From: SZUA-378 sp036652815
Lineage (GTDB): Bacteria; Bacillota; Clostridia; Lachnospirales; Lachnospiraceae
NCBI GenBank assembly: GCA_036652815.1
Contig: JAVVVE010000009.1
Location: 15,701-79,700 of the forward strand
DNA: 64,000 nucleotides
Direction: 5' to 3'
The notes beneath the pieces are model-generated. The model ran no database searches. It was not told the origin of the DNA and saw only the letters and a program-made list of their open reading frames with translations. The translations under genes were made by a program, and so were the position numbers. How positions within the stretch are numbered: position 1 is the stretch's first letter; each line of letters starts with the position of its first letter. Shown one piece after another: positions 18,107 to 26,978 of the stretch.

Positions 18107-19288
18107 TTATTTTCTATCCACTGAAATAATCCCACTGATACGAATAGCTTCAATGGCCTCTTCTATGATAGCTACCGGCAAGGTTAATGCAAACCGAACA
18201 TGTCCACAGCCTAAGTCTCCAAAACTGCTTCCCGGTGTACATAGCACGCCGGTACGTTCTACTAATTCTTTGACAAAGGCAACATCATCGGTGTATCCGT
18301 TTGGAATAGCCCCCCATGCGAACATCGTTCCTTCACTGTCCGGAATATCCCAACCGATTGCCCGCAATCCACCACATAGTGCATCTCTGCGTGCCTGATA
18401 CTGAGTACATTGAGCGATGACACCCTCATCACTACCGGTTAAGGCTGCGATAGCACCATATTGTACCGGCAAAAAAATACCATAGTCTATTTGAGAACGT
18501 AATTTTTTAAAGTTCTGTACAATATCGCGATTCCCAACTAAGAAGCCCATCCTAGCTCCCGTATAATTATAAGATTTAGATAAGGAATAACATTCTACAC
18601 ACACTTCTTTAGCACCCGGAATCGATAGAATCGAGATACCTGTTCTACCGTCATATACGATATCTGAATAGGCATTATCATGTAATATAATAATATCATG
18701 TGCTTTCGCCCATGGAATCAATTCTTCATAGAAGCTTTTGGGTGCTACCTTACAGATAGGATTCATCGGATAAGATACAATCATAAATTTGGTTTTATGT
18801 AGAATCTCTTCATCCATATGCTGCAAATCAGGCAAATATTGATGCTCCGGTAATAATTCATAGGGAACGATCTGTGCATTGGCAAGAGAAGGTCCTATCG
18901 CAAAAATAGGATATCCGGGATTCGGCACCAACACAATATCACCCTCGTCACAGAGTGATAATCCAATGTGCGTAATCCCTTCCTGAGAACCATAGACAGA
19001 AGTTACTTCTTCTTCCGTAAGTGTAACTCCATATCGAGACTGAAATCTGGATAGAACAGCTTGTATCAATTCCGGTAATTCCGTTAATGCATATTTATAA
19101 TTCTGTGGGTCTTTGGCGGCCTTACAGACTGCATCTATAATGTGCTGTGCCGGTTTAAAATCAGGAGTGCCTACTGATAGGTTATAAACTTTTTTGCCTT
19201 CTGCCAATCTTTGATTTTTAAGATCATTCAATACTTGAAAGATACCTTCTTCATAATCTTTCATCCTCGATGCAAACCGTAATTCCAT
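18107..19288 (-). CDS. PLP-dependent aminotransferase, class I/II (DapL-like)
   Basis: A 393-aa fold-type I aminotransferase. It has the N-terminal NLSVGTPDFKP, the NPGYP substrate loop, SYPMNPICKVA (cofactor-contacting Asn), DNAYSDIVYDG (Asp pairing with the pyridine nitrogen), and the PLP lysine in SLSKSYNYTGARMGF. The end contains HVRFAL with the carboxylate-binding Arg. Sequence flavour is of the LL-diaminopimelate/alanine/aspartate aminotransferase group; a lysine-biosynthetic role is possible, but the neighbours (nrdD, rnhA) give no support for a specific substrate. Confidence 0.9.
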   Translation of the reverse strand: MELRFASRMKDYEEGIFQVLNDLKNQRLAEGKKVYNLSVGTPDFKPAQHIIDAVCKAAKDPQNYKYALTELPELIQAVLSRFQSRYGVTLTEEEVTSVYGSQEGITHIGLSLCDEGDIVLVPNPGYPIFAIGPSLANAQIVPYELLPEHQYLPDLQHMDEEILHKTKFMIVSYPMNPICKVAPKSFYEELIPWAKAHDIIILHDNAYSDIVYDGRTGISILSIPGAKEVCVECYSLSKSYNYTGARMGFLVGNRDIVQNFKKLRSQIDYGIFLPVQYGAIAALTGSDEGVIAQCTQYQARRDALCGGLRAIGWDIPDSEGTMFAWGAIPNGYTDDVAFVKELVERTGVLCTPGSSFGDLGCGHVRFALTLPVAIIEEAIEAIRISGIISVDRK

Positions 19289-19317
19289 AACCTGTTATGC
19301 TCCTTTTGTTTTCTTTA

Positions 19318-19488
19318 TCATAGCTCAGTAGAATCTTCTGTGGCGGATACTTCTAATGCAGCTTTGGCATCTTTACTTTTTCGCCATTTAATACCAATGG
19401 TACAGCCAACGATTAATAATACCACTACAATTGCAAAAACTAACAGATACGACAAAAAACTATTCACAAATAGAATTAATTGATTCAT
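19318..19488 (-). CDS. Small single-pass membrane protein, 56 aa
   Basis: A short gene with a near-perfect ribosome binding site (AGGAGCAGGA) directly before its ATG. The product has one hydrophobic helix at about residues 4-32 (SFLSYLLVFAIVVVLLIVG), then a basic patch (KWRKSKD) and a polar tail ending STEL. The basic residues after the helix put the C-terminus in the cytoplasm. It lies 29 bp before the aminotransferase start and between it and rnhA. I do not recognise the family. Confidence 0.7.
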   Translation of the reverse strand: MNQLILFVNSFLSYLLVFAIVVVLLIVGCTIGIKWRKSKDAKAALEVSATEDSTEL

Positions 19489-19554
19489 TCCTGCTCCTAT
19501 CTTCGTGTTCCTACACGATACAATTCCTTAAAACTCGTACTAATATAATAGCAC

Positions 19555-20037
19555 TTACTCCATAACATCGTCAAGTAAGTCATCCCCATCAGCAGCCGTG
19601 GTTGCCAGTACATCACAGCGTTCATTTTCCGGCTGTCCATTGTGTCCTTTTACCCAGACAAAGGTAACCTGATGCGGTTTCATAGCTCTTAATAAACGTT
19701 TCCACAGATCAATATTCTTGACCGGTTTATTGGTACTGTTCTTCCAATTTTTCTTAAGCCATCCCTCGACCCAGTGCTGATTAAAAGCTTCTGTGACATA
19801 TTTGGAATCTGATATCAGCTTGACCGAACATGGTTTGGTCAATGCTTCTAATGCTGCAATCACACCCATCAGCTCCATTCTGTTGTTGGTGGTCTTTTTA
19901 TAACCGGCACTATATTCCCGCTCATGGAGCAGACCCGCAGCATCTGTATATTGCAGCACCGCGCCATATCCACCGGGGCCTTCCGGATTGCCTCTTGCCG
20001 CACCATCCGTATAGATTATTACTTCCATATCACTCAT
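19555..20037 (-). CDS. rnhA: Ribonuclease HI
   Basis: A 160-aa type 1 ribonuclease H that degrades the RNA strand of RNA-DNA hybrids. The catalytic acidic residues are visible: YTDGAARGNPEGPGGYG (first Asp), NNRMELMGVIAALEAL (Glu), ISDSKYV (Asp), and the late His/Asp region VKGHNGQPENERCDVLA. Length equals the E. coli enzyme. It follows the MutS-like gene by 12 bp, so both are probably co-transcribed. Confidence 0.95.
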   Translation of the reverse strand: MSDMEVIIYTDGAARGNPEGPGGYGAVLQYTDAAGLLHEREYSAGYKKTTNNRMELMGVIAALEALTKPCSVKLISDSKYVTEAFNQHWVEGWLKKNWKNSTNKPVKNIDLWKRLLRAMKPHQVTFVWVKGHNGQPENERCDVLATTAADGDDLLDDVME

Positions 20038-20049
20038 CCTGCCTTTCTG

Positions 20050-21726
20050 TTAATGCCACTGACCGGTATCCACAAATGTTTCTGCCATCTTTGCCGCAGA
20101 TTCTATGATATCTTTCTGATAACCTATCATACTTAATAATTGAATCGCATTTCTTGTGGTGGCACTTCCGTCTAATAGTTTGTAGCTAAAGAGGACATCG
20201 CCATCTATTACCTCTTCTGTAAAATGATAATTATCATATGTCTGCTTCAACAAGGTAGTTAATTCTATATCATGCGTTGCTGCAAAACAGATTACCTCAG
20301 GTCTTGCAAGACTTTGTAATATCTGTGTGGAAGCGGCGATGCGTTCTACCGTATTGGTTCCTCGCAATACTTCATCTACAAAACATAAAACAGGGGTGCA
20401 CTCTTTATCTCCCGCAGCATCCAATATTCGTTTTAAAGATTTGATTTCAACCATATAGTAGCTTTCTCCACCGGATAAATCATCCCGAAGTGACATAGAA
20501 GAATAGATATGATAATAAGACGTCTCCATCTGTTTTGCTGCAACGGTATGAACCGTCTGAGCCATAATCGCATTTAATGCAATGGTTTTTAAAAATGTGG
20601 ATTTGCCGGAAGCATTGGAGCCTGTCAATAAAACACCTCTTTTTGCTTCTATACTATTGGCAATCGCATCTGTAAGATAGGGATGGTACGCATCTTCTAT
20701 TTTAATCTGTGTGTTGCTGCCAAAAGTCGGTGTACAATAAAACGGAAGCCCTGTCCGAAAAGATCCTATCGCAATGCAGCTTTCGATATATCCAAAGATA
20801 CGAACCATCTCATCTACGGAATCGGTCTTTTGTTTTATTTCAGATAACATGGTGTTAAATTTCATGATGTCAATATGAAAAATCATCTTCACATAATCAA
20901 GCAAAAAATCAAAGGGATTACCGGAAGCAGAATCTACCATAGCAAGCTGTGCTCGTTTGGTAAAGTTACGCAGCTGTTGTCTGCAATGAAGTAAACTTTC
21001 TTTGTATGATGCAATCGGTGCAATCGTAAGCGACTGCATACGGTCAACACTGTGAAGAAGTCGCATAATATAATGAAAGCTAACGATATAAGGTGCTATC
21101 TCTGATTTTTCTTTAAAGTATGTTGCCATATTATAGCATACCAAACCTGCCAGCAGAGCAATACTCACTGTGATAGATAACGGAGCCAAAAGAAGTGCTA
21201 CAACATAGAGCAGATTCACGATTATTTGTTTTTTATTGCTTCTGTACCCCAGGTTATCCAGATAATCCAAGTAATTATATAAAGAAAATTTACCTGTTTT
21301 ACCTAGCGATGCAAATAATACCTGCATCTGTACTCTGTCATCCTCATGCGTCATAAAGTAGTCTATTAATGCTTCCATAGATGTAAGCTCTTCCGCAGAC
21401 ATCTTTGGAGTCCGTAAAATATGATACAGATATTCTTCACCGGCAGAAGAATAGGTCATATTCATCATCCTAAACAGTCTGTCCATCTCAAGATCATTCC
21501 AAGTAATATCATCAATATGAACTGCATTTCTATGCTTTTCATCATATTGTGAGATACTGGCATACTGCTCCGGATTATAATCTTTATCCGGATATTGTCC
21601 ATACTCTCTTTTGCATCGTTCCATAAAATTATTTTTATGTTTTTTCTGATCAAAGAATCCTTTGATGGCAGCAAATATACAGACCAATACAATAATACCT
21701 ATAAATAAATAATATTCCATACCCAT
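20050..21726 (-). CDS. Membrane-anchored MutS-like ATPase
   Basis: A 558-aa protein with a MutS-family C-terminal ATPase but no MutS mismatch-recognition domain. Residues 5-23 form one membrane helix (LFIGIIVLVCIFAAIKGFF). A second hydrophobic pair is at about 173-207 (LLYVVALLLAPLSITVSIALLAGLV). The ATPase has Walker A GSNASGKSTF, the signature-like SLRDDLSGGESYYMVE, Walker B LCFVDEVLRGTNT, and the AATHDIELT His switch. Such MutS-related membrane proteins occur in many Clostridia with unknown function. It is unlikely to act in ordinary mismatch repair. Confidence 0.85.
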   Translation of the reverse strand: MGMEYYLFIGIIVLVCIFAAIKGFFDQKKHKNNFMERCKREYGQYPDKDYNPEQYASISQYDEKHRNAVHIDDITWNDLEMDRLFRMMNMTYSSAGEEYLYHILRTPKMSAEELTSMEALIDYFMTHEDDRVQMQVLFASLGKTGKFSLYNYLDYLDNLGYRSNKKQIIVNLLYVVALLLAPLSITVSIALLAGLVCYNMATYFKEKSEIAPYIVSFHYIMRLLHSVDRMQSLTIAPIASYKESLLHCRQQLRNFTKRAQLAMVDSASGNPFDFLLDYVKMIFHIDIMKFNTMLSEIKQKTDSVDEMVRIFGYIESCIAIGSFRTGLPFYCTPTFGSNTQIKIEDAYHPYLTDAIANSIEAKRGVLLTGSNASGKSTFLKTIALNAIMAQTVHTVAAKQMETSYYHIYSSMSLRDDLSGGESYYMVEIKSLKRILDAAGDKECTPVLCFVDEVLRGTNTVERIAASTQILQSLARPEVICFAATHDIELTTLLKQTYDNYHFTEEVIDGDVLFSYKLLDGSATTRNAIQLLSMIGYQKDIIESAAKMAETFVDTGQWH

Positions 21727-21748
21727 CTCCTTCTACAAATCCAGTTTA

Positions 21749-22480
21749 TTATAACATGAATGTATCTCCTTCGCATGTAATTTTTAGGACAGCAGCACGT
21801 AATTTTTCAGGAAGAATATCTCGATACCGATCAATCCATTCATATTGTCCCCACATATGAATCGGCATAATCTTAAGAAACGGAATCGTCTGCATGTAAT
21901 AGCTCATTCCTTGTGCAAAGTTGTCTTCTAATCTTGGATCTAATGGAAGAAATGACAGATCTACTTTTTGTTTGCATAATATCGCTGCCATACGATCAAT
22001 TTCTCGCTTATAATTCACTTCCATATTGCGATTATACGCTTTTGATTCTCCATTCCAGTGCCACCAATTCAGATCCCCGGCATGATAAATAATCTTATCC
22101 TCGATTTCAACAAGATAGGCAACTCCTGTATCTGTAGAATGCAGTGTTTCAACCAATGCCTGTTCTACAACAAATTGCTTATGTGCATCTGCAAACACCA
22201 CTTGTCCACCTTGATACAGTTCTTTTCCCATCAGTTCCATAGGACTGCTCTTATGATGAAAGGAAATATCATGACTTAAAATATAGTGAATCCTAGAATA
22301 TTGTTTTGCTAATCTAAAAATATCTGCTGTATAATGATCCGGATGCCTATGAGAAGCAAAAACATAGAGCGTTTTATCTTGTGAAAAAGAGGGTAATTCT
22401 CCTCTGTAATAATCAAATAACAAGACACTGTCTGCAAGCTCTACGCTAACACCACTATGTTCTATATAAGTTACCTTCAT
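21749..22480 (-). CDS. Metallo-beta-lactamase-fold hydrolase
   Basis: A 243-aa MBL-superfamily protein, probably a cytoplasmic hydrolase. The metal site HRHPDHYTADIF (HxHxDH form) lies near residues 48-59. Later metal ligands are HAGDLNWWHW near 134 (His, Asp) and the final HMWGQYEWID near 215. The arrangement resembles UlaG-like MBL proteins, although the substrate is unknown. It is the first gene of the run that includes the MutS-like ATPase and rnhA, with a bidirectional terminator-like hairpin upstream separating it from the NCS2 permease. Confidence 0.85.
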   Translation of the reverse strand: MKVTYIEHSGVSVELADSVLLFDYYRGELPSFSQDKTLYVFASHRHPDHYTADIFRLAKQYSRIHYILSHDISFHHKSSPMELMGKELYQGGQVVFADAHKQFVVEQALVETLHSTDTGVAYLVEIEDKIIYHAGDLNWWHWNGESKAYNRNMEVNYKREIDRMAAILCKQKVDLSFLPLDPRLEDNFAQGMSYYMQTIPFLKIMPIHMWGQYEWIDRYRDILPEKLRAAVLKITCEGDTFML

Positions 22481-22520
22481 TTAAATACCCTTTGTCTTTC
22501 TGATATGATCATAGGTAGGA

Positions 22521-22564
22521 TAAAAGCAGAGAGACTACGATAGTTCGCTGTCTCTCTGCTTTTA
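22521..22564 (-). terminator. Terminator hairpin after the NCS2 permease
   Basis: Inverted repeat TAAAAGCAGAGAGAC / GTCTCTCTGCTTTTA with a 14-nt loop. The 15-bp stem ends in T-rich sequence on both strands. It separates the permease from the MBL hydrolase. Confidence 0.75.
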
Positions 22565-22629
22565 TCACTATTTAATTATGGTGTATCATTGGTTAACATA
22601 ATTTGCCATCTGTCAGTTTATCCCGTATC

Positions 22630-24000
22630 CTATAACAACATATATTTAAGAACAAATAGAACTGTTAAAACATACATCAAGATACTAATCTTCTTTTCTT
22701 TTGCTTTTCCTGTAATTAAGTTAATTAAAGTCCAAGAAACCATACCAATCGCAATACCTTCTGAAATACTGTATGCTAACGGCATAGCAACGATACATAA
22801 GAATGCAGGAATCGCTTCTGTCATATCATCAAAGTTAATCTTAGCTACAGCACCCATCATGTAGAATCCAACAACGATTAAGGCAGGAGCAGTCGCAAAT
22901 GCCGGAATCGTTAAGAATAATGGGGAGAAAATAACTGCTAACAAGAAGAGTAATCCTGTTGTAACAGCTGTCAAACCGGTTCTACCACCTTCTGATACGC
23001 CTGAAGCACTCTCTACATAAGTAGTGGTTGTAGAAGTACCTAAAATTGCACCAAAGCTGGTTGCAACTGCATCTGCCATCAAAGCACCTTTGATGCGTGG
23101 TAATTTACCATCTTTATCGAGCATATCTGCTTTCGATGATACTCCGATTAAAGTACCGAGTGTATCAAAGATATCTACGAATAAGAAAGAGAACATAACA
23201 ACGACAAAATCGAGAATCTTAACACCCGAGAAGTCGGCTGTAAATACTTTACCAAATGTATTTCCTAAAGAGCTAAAGTCAAAGCTGATTAATGCACTTG
23301 GAATAACTGAGAACATACCGAGCTCAGGATTTGGAACATAGAGTCCTGTAAATTCACAAATAATACCTAATACCCAAGTAGCAAGAATACCAAATAAAAT
23401 ACCACCCTTCACTTTTTTAATTAATAAAATAGAAATAATCAAAACACCAATTAAAGCAAGGATTGCAGTGATACCAATAGAATTAAAGTTATCACCTTTA
23501 AATGTCTGATAAGTTACTAATGTTGCATCATTGTTTACTACCAATTTTGCATTCTGTAAACCGATAAAAGCAATAAACAGACCAATACCAACACTAACTG
23601 CTGATTTCAATGTCATTGGAATCGCATTAAAGATAGCTTCACGAACATTGGTTAAAGAAAGGACAATAAATATAATTCCTTCTACAAATACTGCTAATAA
23701 AGCCAGTTCCCATGAATAACCCATTCCTAATACAACACTATATGCAAAATATGCATTAAGTCCCATACCCGGTGCTAATGCAAATGGATAATTTGCAAAT
23801 AATGCCATCAGCATCGTTCCTACAAAAGAAGCTAATGCAGTTGCAATTAAGACTGCGTTTGCATCCATTCCCGTTGCGGAAAGGATACTTGGATTTACTG
23901 CCAATATGTATGCCATCGTCATAAAGGTAGTAATACCAGCCATAATCTCTGTTTTTACATCTGTTTTGTTTTCCTTTAACTTAAAATATTTTTCTAACAT
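22630..24000 (-). CDS. NCS2-family purine permease
   Basis: A 456-aa membrane transporter of the adenine/guanine/hypoxanthine group (AzgA/PbuG type). The N-terminus KTEIMAGITTFMTMAYILAVNP is diagnostic of this subgroup. ALAPGMGLNAYFAY is the conserved NxxF helix, and FLFVDIFDTLGTLIGV plus GTSTTTTYVESASGV form the substrate-site helices 8-10. About 12-14 membrane segments are visible. The start is the ATG at 24000 with GGAGG spaced 8-9 bp; the longer frame starts before this site. It follows a purine-type deaminase and a nucleoside phosphorylase, which supports purine-base uptake. Confidence 0.92.
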   Translation of the reverse strand: MLEKYFKLKENKTDVKTEIMAGITTFMTMAYILAVNPSILSATGMDANAVLIATALASFVGTMLMALFANYPFALAPGMGLNAYFAYSVVLGMGYSWELALLAVFVEGIIFIVLSLTNVREAIFNAIPMTLKSAVSVGIGLFIAFIGLQNAKLVVNNDATLVTYQTFKGDNFNSIGITAILALIGVLIISILLIKKVKGGILFGILATWVLGIICEFTGLYVPNPELGMFSVIPSALISFDFSSLGNTFGKVFTADFSGVKILDFVVVMFSFLFVDIFDTLGTLIGVSSKADMLDKDGKLPRIKGALMADAVATSFGAILGTSTTTTYVESASGVSEGGRTGLTAVTTGLLFLLAVIFSPLFLTIPAFATAPALIVVGFYMMGAVAKINFDDMTEAIPAFLCIVAMPLAYSISEGIAIGMVSWTLINLITGKAKEKKISILMYVLTVLFVLKYMLL

Positions 24001-24107
24001 CTCCCGTACCTCCATTATTCTTGATTCTTGAATCTTGAACAACTCATAAACGTTGTCATGTGACAGTAGTTACCGCATGGCACTATAACTGCTAAACCAA
24101 TAACCTT

Positions 24108-24138
24108 ATTATACTATATCTTGTGGCACTTTGTCCAA
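24108..24138 (-). promoter_or_regulatory. Possible promoter of the purine permease
   Basis: On the minus strand, TTGGAC (24133-24138) and TATAAT (24108-24113), within TAGTATAAT, are 19 bp apart, slightly longer than ideal. A leader of about 100 nt follows; I see no purine riboswitch consensus in it. Confidence 0.45.
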
Positions 24139-24140
24139 TG

Positions 24141-25454
24141 CTATTTACATATTCGTGCAATAATATCGTTAGATTGCTGATAAATAGCTTTTGGATCTTC
24201 TCCAATAAAGAACTTCCCATCTTCATATAATATAACTCCATGAATCATGGTCATCTTAACGTTTTGTTTACTACCACTATAAACTAAATTTTTGACAATA
24301 TTATTAATCGGCTGCATATTAGGCTGATTGAGATCGATTACAATCATATCTGCTAATTTACCTTCTGCCAGTACATCGCAGTTATGTAAACCCATTGCAT
24401 GAGCTCCATTGACTGTTGCCATCTTGAGTACCTTATCTGCACTTACAGCAGCAGCATCCTGCTCTCTTAGCTTTGCAAGACCTGTTACTAAAAACATCTC
24501 TCGGAACATATCGAGACAGTTATTGCTTGCCGGTCCATCCGTACCAATCGCAACCGGGATCCCCTCCTCTAGGAATCTATTGATCGGTGCGATTCCACTG
24601 GCAAGCTTTGTGTTTGATCCGGGATTAGTCACTACTGTTAGTTTCTTCTCCTTAAAGATAGCGATATCTTCTTCGCTCATATGTACACAATGATAGCCAC
24701 CACCGCCATAATCAAACATACCCAGTGAATTAAGAAATACCGTAGGTGTCATTCCATATCTGCCTACGCACTCTTCTACTTCCAATGCAGTCTCGGAATT
24801 ATGAGTGTACATCGGAGCATGATATTTATGAGCAAGTGCAGCCATCTCCTGAAGCAATTCCTTATCACATGTATACTCCGCATGAAACCCTAATATGTAT
24901 GATGAGAGTGGATTATTATGATTTAAGGTTTGATAAAGTTCTTCAATATCCGCAACCTTGGGCCCGAATTTATTGATAGAGCCTACCTGTACACACCTCA
25001 TACCGGAATCAATACAAGCCTGTGCTATGGTAAGCGGAGTCAGATACATATCAAAGATAGCCGTAATACCGGACGTTAAATACTCGAGGATGGCAAGCTT
25101 GGTTAAGTGATATACATCTTCTCCCGTTAATTTTGCCTCGTTGGGGAATACTTGTGTGGTGAGCCATTCCTGTAACGGCAGGTCATCTGCTAAGGAACGA
25201 AGCACTGTCATCCCGGAATGTGTATGTGCATTCTTAAATCCAGGCATTAACAAGTTTCCTTCGCAATCGATTTCTCTGTCCCATATGATACAGGTGATAT
25301 TATGTTTTTTGTAATAAGCATCTAACTCTTTACCGGTTCCCACATAGATAATCTTCTCTTCCTCTACCCATACCTCGCCTTCAAATATTTCACAAGCTCC
25401 GTTTGCGTTCTCTTCCATCGTAAGAACTCTGGCATTATAAAAACGTATCTTCAT
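24141..25454 (-). CDS. Amidohydrolase, MtaD/TrzN-type deaminase
   Basis: A 437-aa metal-dependent deaminase of the 5-methylthioadenosine/S-adenosylhomocysteine deaminase group. The HxH metal motif sits in NAHTHSGMTVLRSLADDLPLQEWL near residue 76, which is typical of MtaD. Other ligands are GFHAEYTCDKE (His), CVHMSEEDI (His) and IGTDGPASNNCLD (Asp). With a nucleoside phosphorylase, cytidine deaminase and purine permease next to it, deamination of an adenine-type nucleoside or base is likely. The exact substrate is not readable. Confidence 0.88.
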   Translation of the reverse strand: MKIRFYNARVLTMEENANGACEIFEGEVWVEEEKIIYVGTGKELDAYYKKHNITCIIWDREIDCEGNLLMPGFKNAHTHSGMTVLRSLADDLPLQEWLTTQVFPNEAKLTGEDVYHLTKLAILEYLTSGITAIFDMYLTPLTIAQACIDSGMRCVQVGSINKFGPKVADIEELYQTLNHNNPLSSYILGFHAEYTCDKELLQEMAALAHKYHAPMYTHNSETALEVEECVGRYGMTPTVFLNSLGMFDYGGGGYHCVHMSEEDIAIFKEKKLTVVTNPGSNTKLASGIAPINRFLEEGIPVAIGTDGPASNNCLDMFREMFLVTGLAKLREQDAAAVSADKVLKMATVNGAHAMGLHNCDVLAEGKLADMIVIDLNQPNMQPINNIVKNLVYSGSKQNVKMTMIHGVILYEDGKFFIGEDPKAIYQQSNDIIARICK

Positions 25455-25489
25455 CTATCTTTCTCCTTTTTCTTAACCAATCATCCAAT

Positions 25490-25903
25490 CTATACTCCTA
25501 ACTGTGCCGGACCAAATCCATAGGGTAATATTTCTTCTAAGGTCTTCTCAATATAATCCTCCTGTGATATGGCAACGATCACACGAAATGTCAATGGATC
25601 ACAGAACTCCATCATAACCTGTCTGCAGACACCACATGGATAGGCATAATCAACAATCTCTCCCTTTGGACTTCCTACTATCGCAATCGCTTCAAAAGCA
25701 CGTTTGCCTTCACTGACTGCTTTGAAAAAAGCAGTTCTCTCTGCACAGTTGGTTGGTGTATAGGCGGCATTCTCAATATTACAGCCTTGATAAACCATGC
25801 CATCCGCAGTCAGCAATGCTGCACCAACACAATAATGAGAATACGGAGAATAAGAATGCTCCCTTGCCTCAATTGCCTGTTGTATTAAACTCTTAGCATC
25901 CAT
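25490..25903 (-). CDS. cdd: Cytidine deaminase
   Basis: A 137-aa homotetrameric-type cytidine deaminase, converting cytidine and deoxycytidine to uridine forms. The zinc and catalytic site is CAERTAFFKA (Cys and catalytic Glu, near residues 53-62) with PCGVCRQVMMEF (two Cys near 88-99). The N-terminal YSPYSHYCVGAAL is also conserved. It lies 35 bp before the amidohydrolase start in the salvage run. Confidence 0.96.
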   Translation of the reverse strand: MDAKSLIQQAIEAREHSYSPYSHYCVGAALLTADGMVYQGCNIENAAYTPTNCAERTAFFKAVSEGKRAFEAIAIVGSPKGEIVDYAYPCGVCRQVMMEFCDPLTFRVIVAISQEDYIEKTLEEILPYGFGPAQLGV

Positions 25904-25999
25904 TATCTTGCCCCTTTATCATACGGAACAAATCCATATCCGTAACGGATTAAATAAGTTACATGTATCTAACTAGAGTAACATATTTGCACGATTATT

Positions 26000-26833
26000 T
26001 CAACCGAGGTTTTTGAATTTGGTTACCGAATCTGTCAGCAATTGTTTAAATAATGGAGCTGCTTTGTTTGCTGCCTCCTGTACCTCTTCATGTGTCAATG
26101 GATTCTCACTCATCCCTGCCGCAGGATTGCATACACAGGAAATACCACAGATGCGCATACCACAATGATTGGCAGCGATGGCTTCCACTACAGTACTCAT
26201 ACCAACTGCATCGGCTCCCATACTGCGAAGCATCTTAATCTCAGCCGGTGATTCAAAAGAAGGTCCTGTTAATTGTAAGTAAATACCTTCCTGTAGTCCA
26301 ATCCCATCTTCTTTTGCAGTCGTTCTGATTATCTCTTGCAGTTCTTCATCATAGACATGACTCATATCAGGAAATCTCGTTCCCAGCTCGTCTATATTCT
26401 GTCCCAGCAGCGGATTGGGTGCAAAACATCCGATATGATCGGTAAGCAACATAAAGTCTCCTGCTTTAAACGTCGTGTTAATACCACCGGAAGCGTTGGT
26501 CAGGAACAGAATCTGTGCTCCCATCATCTTCATCAGTCTGGTTGGCAGTACCACATCCGACATCGGATAGCCTTCATAATAGTGGATCCTGCCTTTCATA
26601 CAGACAACCGCCACCTCATTCACATAGCCAAAGATGAATTTACCTGCATGTCCCGGAACTGTAGATACCGGAAAATTATCAATCTCACTGTAATTAAGTT
26701 CTGCCACAACTTTAATACTATCGGCATAATCTCCCAATCCAGATCCTAAAACAATCGCAACCTTTGGTGTAAAATCCACCTTTTTTTTAACGCTTTCATA
26801 ACATTGACATAATTTTTCGTATGCTTCATTCAT
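26000..26833 (-). CDS. Purine nucleoside phosphorylase (trimeric type)
   Basis: A 277-aa enzyme that splits inosine and guanosine with phosphate into base and ribose-1-phosphate. Family motifs are VLGSGLGDYAD (phosphate site), the conserved FPVSTVPGHAGKF, GRIHYYEGY, FLTNASGGIN, the substrate-site GPSFESPAEI, and GADAVGMSTVVEAIAA. Length matches PNP-I of Firmicutes. The start is the ATG at 26833; a longer frame begins 8 codons earlier, but its extra codons contain the AAAGGAG ribosome binding site. It opens the purine and pyrimidine salvage cluster. Confidence 0.93.
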   Translation of the reverse strand: MNEAYEKLCQCYESVKKKVDFTPKVAIVLGSGLGDYADSIKVVAELNYSEIDNFPVSTVPGHAGKFIFGYVNEVAVVCMKGRIHYYEGYPMSDVVLPTRLMKMMGAQILFLTNASGGINTTFKAGDFMLLTDHIGCFAPNPLLGQNIDELGTRFPDMSHVYDEELQEIIRTTAKEDGIGLQEGIYLQLTGPSFESPAEIKMLRSMGADAVGMSTVVEAIAANHCGMRICGISCVCNPAAGMSENPLTHEEVQEAANKAAPLFKQLLTDSVTKFKNLG

Positions 26834-26905
26834 ACTGTTTTCCACTCCTTTCATCATCTCCCTGTATTATATTTCATTGGATCATGATATTTTCTAATAT
26901 AGCAC

Positions 26906-26933
26906 AAAGAGAGGATGAAGTCATCCTCTCTTT
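26906..26933 (-). terminator. Rho-independent terminator after the NCS1 permease
   Basis: Perfect 13-bp stem AAAGAGAGGATGA / TCATCCTCTCTTT with only 2 nt between the arms. The minus strand continues into a T-rich stretch. It separates the GGDEF-permease unit from the nucleoside phosphorylase. Confidence 0.75.
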
Positions 26934-26978
26934 GTCAGCTTATCTTGTTTATCTCTCTTCGTCAGCTTATCTTGTTTA
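26934..26978. repeat. 18-bp direct repeat across the permease stop codon
   Basis: GTCAGCTTATCTTGTTTA occurs at 26934-26951 and again at 26961-26978, spaced by 27 bp start to start. The second copy contains the last codons of the permease, so the first copy lies just beyond its stop. This looks like a local tandem duplication. Confidence 0.75.

Noticed and set aside
24001..24140. Purine riboswitch before the NCS2 permease
   Set aside because: The leader has no conserved junction elements (such as TTTCTACC) or the paired loops of the purine aptamer.
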